Origin: Haloarculaceae archaeon
GTDB taxonomy: Archaea > Halobacteriota > Halobacteria > Halobacteriales > Haloarculaceae
NCBI GenBank assembly: GCA_018609665.1
Contig: JAHENN010000021.1
Span: 1-5,912 of the forward strand
Direction of reading: 5' to 3'
Length of the DNA: 5,912 nt
Shown here: positions 1 to 5,912 of the stretch, piece by piece
How positions within the stretch are numbered: the first letter of the stretch is position 1
How the letters are laid out: the number at the start of each line of letters is the position of its first letter
Program-made: the position numbers and the translations under genes
Notes under the pieces: model-generated
What the model saw: the letters and a program-made list of their open reading frames with translations, nothing else
The model's database searches: none
Told to the model about the DNA's origin: nothing

Positions 1-3000
1 CTCCTCGGGCTGCTCGCCGAGCTGGTCGCCGGAGAGCTGCGGCGGCGGCGCCACGAGGACGAGCTCGAGACGGTTCGGGACGACCGACGGCGGATGCTGT
101 CTCGCATCGGCGACGGCTTCCTGTCGGTCACCGACGACTGGGCGGTCGACTCGGCCAACGGGCGGGCCGGGGAGCTCCTTGACCGCGACCGCGAGGCGGT
201 CGTCGGCGAGCCGCTGTGGGACGTCCTCCCGGCGGAGGGGCGGTTCGGCGAGCCGCTCCGCCGGGCCGCCCGCACCGGCGAGCCGGTCGACGTCGAGGCG
301 CGCCACGGGCCGCTGGAGCGGTGGTTCGAGCTCCGGGCCTACCCCGACGACGACGGGCTGTCGGTGTTCCTCCGGGACGCCAGCGACCGGAAGCGCCGCG
401 AGCGGGAGCTCCGGCGGAGCCGCGAGCGCTACCGGACGCTGGCGGAGAACGTCCCCGACGGGGCGGTCGTCCTCGTCGACGACGACCGGCGGTTCCAGGT
501 GGTCCGCGGCGGCGGCCTCGCCGGCACCGGCGTCGACCCCGACGAACTCGAGGGCCGGAAAGTGTCGGCGGCGCTCGAGGAGCTGGACGACGTGGCCGTC
601 GAGCTGGTCGACCGGACGCTCGACGGCGAGTCCGTCCGGACGGAGCTGTCGCTGGCCGGCGACGACTACCAGCTGCGGACCGCCCCCGTCGCCGACGACG
701 ACGGCGACGTCTTCGCCGCGACGGCAGTGATAACCGACGTGACCGACATCCGGGAGCGCGAGCGGGCGGTCCGGGAGCTGTACGAGACCATCGCCGACCC
801 CGAGCTGTCGTTCGACGAGACGGTGAAGGCGCTGCTGTCGCTGGGCTGCGAGTTCCTCGACACCGACTTCGGGACGCTGTCGGCCATCGAGGGCGAGGAG
901 TACCGGCTGGAGGCGGTCCACGCGCCGGCGGGTACCCTCGAGGCCGGCGACACGATGCCGCTGTCGGAGACCAACTGCCAGCGGGCGGCGGCGACCGAGG
1001 AGACGGTCGTGCTGTCGGACATCGAGTCGGAGGCGCCGGAGCTGGCCGACCGGGCCGGCAACGCCGAACTCGGGCTGCGCTGCTACCTCGGGGCGCCCGT
1101 CTTCGCCGGCGACGACCTCCACGGAACCTTCTGCTTCTACGACGACGAGCCGCGGGCGGAGTCGTTCTCCGAGTGGGAGCGGACGCTGGTGGACCTGATG
1201 AGCCAGTGGGTGAGCTACGAGCTGGAGCGGGGCGACCGCAAGCGGGAGCTGGAGCGGTACGAGTCGGTGCTGGAGAGCATCCAGGACCCCATCTACGCGG
1301 TCGACGAGTCGCTGCGGTTCCGGCTCGTGACCGACCGGCTGGCCGGCCGACTGGGATACGAGCGGGCGGCGCTTGCCGGCCGCCGGGTCGACGACGTGCT
1401 CGCGGAGACGACCGCCGAGGACTTCGCCTCGGTCGCCGCCGACCTCCGGGAGGTCGGCGGCTCGGCGGTCTTCGAGGGCGACTGCCGCACCGCCGACGGC
1501 GGCCGCTACCCCGCGGAGATCGAGGTCTCGGCGCCCGACGACGCGGCGGGCTTCGTCGGGTCGATGCGGGACGTCACCGCCCGCAAGGAACGGGAGCGGG
1601 ACCTGGAGTTCTTCTACGAGCTGGTTGCCGCGGCCGGCGTCGGCGTCGTCGCCGTCGACGAGCGAGGCCGGCTGGAGTACCTCAACGATGCCTGCGCGGA
1701 GCTGTTCGGCGGCCCCCGCGAGGACGCCGAGGCGATCGACGACCTGCTCGCCGACGGCGCCTTCGAGGACTACGGCCCGGTGTGGGAGACGGCCGGCTTC
1801 GAGGGGTACGAGTCGGTGTGGGAGCGGGTCGGCTTCGACGAGACGACCGTCGTCGAGGCCGTCGTCGGCGGGGACGAGGTGCCGGTCGAACTGCGGCTCA
1901 CGAAGCAGCGCATCGACGGGGTGCCCTACCTGTTCGGGACGGTCGTCGACGTCACCGAGCGCCGGGCGACCGCCGAGATACGGCGGACGCTCGGCGAGAC
2001 CGCCGGCCGGATGCTCGACGCCGACGACCGGGCGACGACCTGCCGGACGGCGCTGTCGGCCGCCCGCGACATCACCGGCTACCCCGAGGGGGTCGTCTAC
2101 CGCTTCGACGACGACCGCGGGGTGCTGGTGCCGGAGACGGCGACCGAGGAGCTCCGGGCGGCTGCCGGCGGGGGGCTGCCGACGCTGTCCGGCGGCGACA
2201 GCCTCGCCTGGCAGACGTTCGTCGACGGCCGGCGGCGCTTCGTCGACGACGTCGCCGACGACGAGCGGACCTACGTCGACGACCTCCCGTACACCGCCGG
2301 GCTGTTCGTCCCGCTGGGCGAACACGGCGTGCTGACGCTCGTGGCGCCCGACGAGCGGACGCCCTCGGAGCGCGCCCGGGAGGCGCTGGACATCCTCGCG
2401 GCCAACGCCGAGGGCGCCCTCGACCGGGCGGCCCGCGAGCGCGCCCTCGAGGCCCGCGAGCGGGAACTCGAGGAGCGGACCGAGCGGCTCGAGCGGCTCG
2501 ACCGCGTCAACGGCGTCGTCCGGTCCATCGCGGCCGTCGTCGTCCAGGAGTCCGACCGCGAGGGCATCAAGCAGGCCGTCCCGGAGCGGCTGGTCGGCGT
2601 CGACCCGTTCGCCTACGCCTGGGTCGGCGCCGACGGCCCGGCCGGCCCGGCGGCGGAGGCGTGGGCCGGCGAGCCGTCGGCCTTCGACGACCCGGCCGAC
2701 GTCGACGGCGACCACCCGGCGCTGGAGGCGGCCGCGACGGGCGAGGTGGTCGTCGCCGAAAACCTCGTGGGCGCCGACGACGACCGCCCGGTCTGGCAGG
2801 CGGCCGCCCTCGAGCGGGGGTATCCGTCCTGCTGTGCGGTGCCGCTGACCTACGAGGGGACGACCCGCGGGGTGCTGACGGCCTACGCCGACCGCATCGG
2901 CGTCTTCGACGGTCCGCTGGTCGAGCTGCTGGCGGAGCTGGGCGAGGTGCTCGGCTACGCCCTGACGGCCGCCGAGCGGCGGGCAGCCCTGGAGTCCGAG

Positions 3001-3648
3001 CGGACCGTCGAGCTGGTCTTCGACGTTCCGGCGGGCACGGTCTTCACCCGGCTGGCCGACCGGCTCGGCTGTGCGGTCGAGCTGAAGCGGGTCCGCGCCG
3101 AGGGCGAGACGACGACGGTGACGTACCTGCTGGAGGGCGTCGCCGCCGACGCCGACGTCGAGGCGGCGCTGCCGGGCGGGACCGCCGCGACGACCTCCCG
3201 GCTCGACGCGGAGACGGCGCTGGCGGAGGTGACCGTCGGCGGCGAGTGGGTCGGCTCGCCGTTCGCCGCCGAGGGCGGCCGGGTGACGACCGCGACCGCC
3301 GACCCCGAGGGCGGCGAACTCCGCGCCCGGGTGCCGCTCGGCATCGAGGTCCGGCCGGTCGTCGAGTCGCTGCAGGCGTCGTACCCCGACGCCGAACTGG
3401 TCGCCAAGCGCGAGCGCGAGCGGCGCCGCGAGCCCCGGAGCATGCTCCGCGGCGGCGTCGAGGAGCGGCTCACCGACCGGCAGCTGGAGGCCCTGGAGAC
3501 GGCGTACCTGGCGGGGTTCTTCGACCAGCCGCGGACCAGCAGCGGCGACGACGTCGCCGACCTGCTCGGCGTCAGCCAGCCGACGTTCAACCAGCAGCGC
3601 CGGACCGCCGAGCGGAAGCTCGTGGAGTTCCTCGTCGACGAGGGCTGA
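1..3648 (+). CDS. Multi-PAS/GAF sensor with C-terminal Bat-type (HTH-10) DNA-binding domain, 5'-truncated by window edge
   Basis: A probable cytoplasmic one-component transcription regulator. The frame is open from base 1: codons before the ATG at 94 read as the tail of a GAF-like domain and an Arg/Glu-rich linker, so 94 is an internal Met and the true start lies upstream. Domains by nucleotide position: PAS1 ~106-385, PAS2 ~427-755, GAF1 ~800-1230, PAS3 ~1261-1590, PAS4 ~1620-1965, GAF2 ~1990-2420, coiled coil ~2425-2510, GAF3 ~2515-2985, Bat/GAF-HTH-associated domain ~3000-3420, HTH-10 3469-3645 (LTDRQLEALETAY, then GVSQPTFNQQRR). PAS domains end in DVT/DAS-type motifs followed by charged helices, typical of signal-relay linkers. 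No histidine kinase or ATPase domain is visible; a receiver domain could lie upstream. Ligands and target genes are unknown. Family assignment is firm; domain edges are approximate and judged by eye. Confidence 0.93.
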   Translation, partial: LLGLLAELVAGELRRRRHEDELETVRDDRRRMLSRIGDGFLSVTDDWAVDSANGRAGELLDRDREAVVGEPLWDVLPAEGRFGEPLRRAARTGEPVDVEARHGPLERWFELRAYPDDDGLSVFLRDASDRKRRERELRRSRERYRTLAENVPDGAVVLVDDDRRFQVVRGGGLAGTGVDPDELEGRKVSAALEELDDVAVELVDRTLDGESVRTELSLAGDDYQLRTAPVADDDGDVFAATAVITDVTDIRERERAVRELYETIADPELSFDETVKALLSLGCEFLDTDFGTLSAIEGEEYRLEAVHAPAGTLEAGDTMPLSETNCQRAAATEETVVLSDIESEAPELADRAGNAELGLRCYLGAPVFAGDDLHGTFCFYDDEPRAESFSEWERTLVDLMSQWVSYELERGDRKRELERYESVLESIQDPIYAVDESLRFRLVTDRLAGRLGYERAALAGRRVDDVLAETTAEDFASVAADLREVGGSAVFEGDCRTADGGRYPAEIEVSAPDDAAGFVGSMRDVTARKERERDLEFFYELVAAAGVGVVAVDERGRLEYLNDACAELFGGPREDAEAIDDLLADGAFEDYGPVWETAGFEGYESVWERVGFDETTVVEAVVGGDEVPVELRLTKQRIDGVPYLFGTVVDVTERRATAEIRRTLGETAGRMLDADDRATTCRTALSAARDITGYPEGVVYRFDDDRGVLVPETATEELRAAAGGGLPTLSGGDSLAWQTFVDGRRRFVDDVADDERTYVDDLPYTAGLFVPLGEHGVLTLVAPDERTPSERAREALDILAANAEGALDRAARERALEARERELEERTERLERLDRVNGVVRSIAAVVVQESDREGIKQAVPERLVGVDPFAYAWVGADGPAGPAAEAWAGEPSAFDDPADVDGDHPALEAAATGEVVVAENLVGADDDRPVWQAAALERGYPSCCAVPLTYEGTTRGVLTAYADRIGVFDGPLVELLAELGEVLGYALTAAERRAALESERTVELVFDVPAGTVFTRLADRLGCAVELKRVRAEGETTTVTYLLEGVAADADVEAALPGGTAATTSRLDAETALAEVTVGGEWVGSPFAAEGGRVTTATADPEGGELRARVPLGIEVRPVVESLQASYPDAELVAKRERERRREPRSMLRGGVEERLTDRQLEALETAYLAGFFDQPRTSSGDDVADLLGVSQPTFNQQRRTAERKLVEFLVDEG
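1762..1833 (+). repeat. 36-bp in-frame tandem duplication inside PAS4 of the sensor gene
   Basis: Two adjacent 36-bp units, 1762-1797 and 1798-1833, encode FEDYGPVWETAG and FEGYESVWERVG. By hand count they match at 28 of 36 bases and 7 of 12 residues (F, E, Y, V, W, E, G). The repeat stays in frame and lies in the variable middle of the fourth PAS domain, before the strand-forming part around VPVELRLTKQ. Divergence between the copies suggests an old duplication rather than an assembly artefact. Confidence 0.75.
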
Positions 3649-3681
3649 CGGCTCTCGCCGCGCGCCGCCCGCGCCGCCGAC

Positions 3682-3720
3682 CTATCAGTATCAGGACTGC
3701 CGAACGGCGGCTATCAGTAT
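3682..3720. repeat. Paired 10-bp direct repeat (ctatcagtat) in the intergenic region
   Basis: The sequence ctatcagtat occurs exactly at 3682-3691 and again at 3711-3720, 29 bp start to start. It lies in an AT-rich island within otherwise very GC-rich DNA. The first copy runs on to give tatcagtatcag, a hexamer doublet at 3683-3694. A short inverted repeat, gccg-aa-cggc, sits between the copies at 3699-3708. Position just upstream of the rhomboid gene suggests regulator-binding half-sites or promoter elements. The repeat is seen directly; its role is inferred. Confidence 0.7.
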
Positions 3721-3745
3721 AGGAAACAGCCGGTGGGGGACGCGG
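3711..3745 (+). promoter_or_regulatory. Candidate TATA-type promoter for the rhomboid gene
   Basis: The second direct-repeat copy ends in agtatagg, giving a TATA core at 3718-3721. If transcription starts about 26-27 bp downstream, as is usual for archaeal TATA boxes, the start site would fall near 3745 and leave a leader of roughly 15 nt before the ATG at 3762. No Shine-Dalgarno-like sequence sits at normal spacing, which fits haloarchaeal habits. No clear B-recognition element was identified. This is inference from position and composition only. Confidence 0.35.
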
Positions 3746-3761
3746 GCCGTACCCCACGTCG

Positions 3762-4703
3762 ATGACGGAGACCTCCGACGCTTCGCCGACGCCGGCCGCC
3801 CCCGCCGACCGCGGCGGAACGACGGCCGACGCGTCGCTGTTGGCCCGCCTCCGGGCGGCGGCCCACCCGGCGGATATCGCCGTGCTGCTGGCCGTCCCCG
3901 CCGCCCTCGCCGCCGCGGCGCTGCTGCCGACCGACGCCAGGCTCGCGCTGGCCTTCTCCTACGCCGACCCGACGCTCGTCACCGCGTTCAAGGCCAACTT
4001 CGTCCACGCCGGCACCGACCACCTGCTGTTCAATCTCGCCCTCTACGCGCTCGCGGCGCCGACGGTCTACCTGCTGTCGGTGCTGTCGGGTCACCGCGAC
4101 CGGTTCTACGTCGTCTTCGTCGCCTTCCTGGTCGTCTTCCCGGCCGTGCTGTCGGTACTGAACCTGGCGGTCCCCCGCGAGGGGCTGCTGCTGGGCTTCT
4201 CCGGGGTGAACGCCGCCTTCGTCGGCTACCTCCCGGTCGCGCTGGCCGGCTACCTCCGGCGCGTCTTCGGCGTGACCGCCGACCGCGAACTCGCCGCCGG
4301 ACTGTTCTTCCTCGGGCTCGCGCTCGTGGCGGTGCTGGTGGTCCGGACGCCGCTCACCTACGCCGTCGCGGCCGTCGCCGCCCTCGCGGCGGTCAGCCGG
4401 CTCCGCGCCGTCGACGCCGGCCTGCCGCGGTCGACGGACGCCCTGGGCGTCCCCGGCGAGGCCGAACTGGCCGTCGTCGCCGTGCTCCTCCTGTTCGGCG
4501 GCCTGCTCGGCGCCTTCCCGCCGGACCCCGTCGTCGACGGCGCCGTCGTCAACGTCTACGTCCACCTGCTCGGCTTCGCGCTGGGCTTCATCGCGCCGTT
4601 CGTCACCTTCGGGGTCGCGCCGGCCGTCGAGAACTCCCGGGCGGTCGCGGCGGTCCGACAGCTCACCGTGTCGGTCCTGCCCGCGCCCGGACGGTCGTCG
4701 TGA
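3762..4703 (+). CDS. Rhomboid-family intramembrane serine protease
   Basis: A 313-residue polytopic membrane protein expected to cleave transmembrane substrates within the bilayer. Residues 1-36 are a polar Ala/Pro/Thr/Asp-rich tail. The rhomboid signatures are intact: NFVH-x4-HLLFN (79-91) supplies H87 and N91, like GlpG H150/N154; GFSGVNAAFVGY (145-156) supplies nucleophile S147, like GlpG GxSG S201; YVHLLGFALGF (266-276) supplies H268, like GlpG H254. Hydrophobic segments lie near 37-55, 84-108, 115-137, 147-165, 177-194, 197-211, 235-252 and 262-286. Ser and His are 121 residues apart against 53 in GlpG, so the core carries extra segments. The in-frame stop at 3720-3722 and absence of other ATG/GTG/TTG codons before 3762 fix the start. 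The substrate is unknown. Rhomboid loss in Haloferax volcanii is reported to affect S-layer glycosylation, but orthology is untested. Confidence 0.88.
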   Translation: MTETSDASPTPAAPADRGGTTADASLLARLRAAAHPADIAVLLAVPAALAAAALLPTDARLALAFSYADPTLVTAFKANFVHAGTDHLLFNLALYALAAPTVYLLSVLSGHRDRFYVVFVAFLVVFPAVLSVLNLAVPREGLLLGFSGVNAAFVGYLPVALAGYLRRVFGVTADRELAAGLFFLGLALVAVLVVRTPLTYAVAAVAALAAVSRLRAVDAGLPRSTDALGVPGEAELAVVAVLLLFGGLLGAFPPDPVVDGAVVNVYVHLLGFALGFIAPFVTFGVAPAVENSRAVAAVRQLTVSVLPAPGRSS

Positions 4704-4791
4704 ACGTCCCGCCGCGCCCGGCCGCCCGATGCCGCGGCGCCGTGCCGCGAGCGACAGCGGCAAGTTCGCGGTGCCGGTACGTCCGCCGTCG

Positions 4792-5912
4792 ATGGACCCA
4801 GTCGAGCGGCTCGGCCGGCTGTTCGAGCGCGGCGGCGTCATCGCCGCCGACCGCTTCCGGCGGACGGTCGAGCTGGCGTGGCCCCGCGTCGTCACCGGCT
4901 TCGCCATCATGTCGAAGCAGACGGTCGACCTCGCGATGGTCGGCGTCGCCGTCGGGACCGCCGGCACCGCCGGGCTGGCCTTCGCCCTCGCCTACTGGGG
5001 GGTCGTCGCCATGCTCGGGCTGGGGCTGGCCGGCGGCACCGTCAGCCTCGTCTCCCGCACCTACGGCGCCGACCGGCCGGAGCGGGCGTCGCTGGTCGTC
5101 GGGCAGAGCGCCCTGCTCGCCGTCGCCGTCGCGGTCCCGATCATGGCCGCCTTCGTCACCCTCTCGGAGCCGCTGGTCGGGCTGCTCGGGGGCGACCCGG
5201 CGTCCGTCGAGCAGGGCGGCACCTACCTCGCGTTCGTCGCCCCCGCGGTGCTGTTCGAGCTGCTCAACCTCATCGCCAGCCGGACCTACACCGGCATCGG
5301 CGACACCTACACCGAGATGGTCAACCGGGTCGCGGGGGCGCTGCTCAACGTCGTGCTCAGCGCGGGGCTCATCTTCGGCGCCGGCCTCGGCGTCGCCGGC
5401 GCCGCCCTCGGGACGGCCGTCTCGACGGGCGTCGTGACGCTGACGCTCGGCTGGGGGATGACCGGCCGGGGCTACGGCGGCCGCCTCGGGATGGAGCCGA
5501 GCCCGGTGCCCGTCTCCGCGGGCCCCCCGTGGGTCGACCGGCGGCTGCTGCGGCAACTCCTGGAGATTTCCCTGCCGGAGATCGGCCGCCGGCTCGCACA
5601 GGGACTGGTCGTCTTCCCGCTCCTGTGGGTGGCGGCGGCCTTCGGGCCGGTCGTCGTGACGGCCGTCGAGGTCGCCCGGCGGATCCGGACGGTCGTCAAC
5701 AGCCTCAACTGGGGGCTGTCGCTGGCGTCGAGTTCGCTCGTCGGCCGCCACCTCGGCGAGGGCGACGAGACGGAGGCCGGCGCCTACGGCGCCGCCATCA
5801 TCCGGCTTTCGTTCGTCCTCTACGTCGCCGCCGCCGCGGCGATGGCGCTGCTGGCGGCGCCGCTGGCCCGGCTCTTCGTCGCCGCGCCGGAGGCCGCGGC
5901 CCGGACGGTGCC
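4792..5912 (+). CDS. MATE-family multidrug/cation antiporter, 3'-truncated by window edge
   Basis: The N-terminal ~373 residues of a MATE (multidrug and toxic compound extrusion) transporter, which exports cationic or organic compounds using an H+ or Na+ gradient. Family marks: LAWPRVVTGFAIMSKQTVDLAMVG (read here as LAWPRVV at 28-34 and VDLAMVG at 45-51), SRTYGADRPERA (88-99), TYTGIGDTYTEM (165-176), LLNVVLSAGLIFG (184-196), and the second-half counterpart SSLVGRHLGEGD (314-325). About nine hydrophobic segments are visible, the second six-helix bundle starting near residue 255, so around three remain beyond the window. D46 probably matches the TM1 aspartate (D41) of PfMATE. The start at 4792 gives a normal short N-terminus. 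An in-frame ATG at 4729 would add 21 mostly basic, low-complexity residues and is less likely. The gap to the rhomboid stop is 88 bp with no obvious promoter or terminator, so co-transcription is possible. The exported substrate cannot be predicted. Confidence 0.9.
   Translation, partial: MDPVERLGRLFERGGVIAADRFRRTVELAWPRVVTGFAIMSKQTVDLAMVGVAVGTAGTAGLAFALAYWGVVAMLGLGLAGGTVSLVSRTYGADRPERASLVVGQSALLAVAVAVPIMAAFVTLSEPLVGLLGGDPASVEQGGTYLAFVAPAVLFELLNLIASRTYTGIGDTYTEMVNRVAGALLNVVLSAGLIFGAGLGVAGAALGTAVSTGVVTLTLGWGMTGRGYGGRLGMEPSPVPVSAGPPWVDRRLLRQLLEISLPEIGRRLAQGLVVFPLLWVAAAFGPVVVTAVEVARRIRTVVNSLNWGLSLASSSLVGRHLGEGDETEAGAYGAAIIRLSFVLYVAAAAAMALLAAPLARLFVAAPEAAARTV

Noticed and set aside
94..96. ATG at 94 as the true start of the sensor gene
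   Set aside because: The frame is open to base 1, and the upstream codons read as a plausible GAF tail and charged linker typical of this family, so the gene begins outside the window.
3649..3681. GC-rich tract after the sensor stop codon as a terminator
   Set aside because: It has repeated cgccg-type runs but no clear stem-loop and no T-rich stretch of the kind seen at archaeal terminators.
216..3722. A very long open frame (+3) through the whole sensor gene
   Set aside because: Its product is an Arg/Gly/Pro-rich low-complexity string with no domain signature. It is a shadow caused by scarce stop codons in GC-rich DNA; the frame-1 product has clear PAS, GAF and HTH domains.
4733..4749. Hairpin cgcggc-gccgt-gccgcg between the rhomboid and MATE genes as a terminator
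   Set aside because: The stem is only 6 bp, no T-run follows, and such short GC inverted repeats are expected by chance at this base composition.
4700..5437. A + strand open frame overlapping the MATE gene
   Set aside because: The product is Ser/Pro/Arg low complexity. The frame starting at 4792 gives a clear MATE protein with hydrophobic helices.
3714..5751. Long minus-strand open frames (3714-4967 and 4663-5751)
   Set aside because: They lie antisense to the rhomboid and MATE genes, encode Gly/Arg/Asp/Glu-rich strings without recognisable domains, and follow from the codon bias of the + strand genes.

Overview
The window looks like chromosomal DNA from a halophilic archaeon (class Halobacteria). 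It is very GC-rich with third codon positions almost all G or C, the proteins are rich in Asp and Glu, and no gene has a convincing Shine-Dalgarno sequence. The first gene ends in a bacterio-opsin-activator (Bat) type helix-turn-helix, a family typical of haloarchaea. The genus cannot be told from this sequence.

Layout: three genes lie on the + strand. (1) Positions 1-3648 hold the 3' part of a very large PAS/GAF sensor protein with a C-terminal Bat-type DNA-binding domain. The reading frame is open to the left edge, so its N-terminus lies outside the window. (2) Positions 3649-3761 are a 113-bp intergenic region with the only AT-rich island that stands out in the window, carrying two copies of a 10-bp direct repeat and a TATA-like element. 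(3) Positions 3762-4703 encode a rhomboid-family intramembrane serine protease with all key active-site residues, but an unusually long stretch between the catalytic Ser and His. (4) After an 88-bp gap, positions 4792 to the right edge encode the first ~373 residues of a MATE-family multidrug/cation antiporter, cut off by the window end.

The genes share direction, but nothing ties them to one pathway. The sensor-regulator probably binds small ligands, or senses light or redox state, through stacked PAS/GAF domains and controls transcription directly, since no histidine kinase domain is visible. The rhomboid and MATE genes encode separate membrane functions. I see no RNA gene, mobile element, CRISPR array or phage-like feature. 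Points of interest are the sensor's repeated GAF-PAS-PAS layout, a 36-bp in-frame tandem duplication inside one PAS domain, the paired direct repeats before the rhomboid gene, and the expanded rhomboid core. The window does not obviously contain a new multi-gene system.
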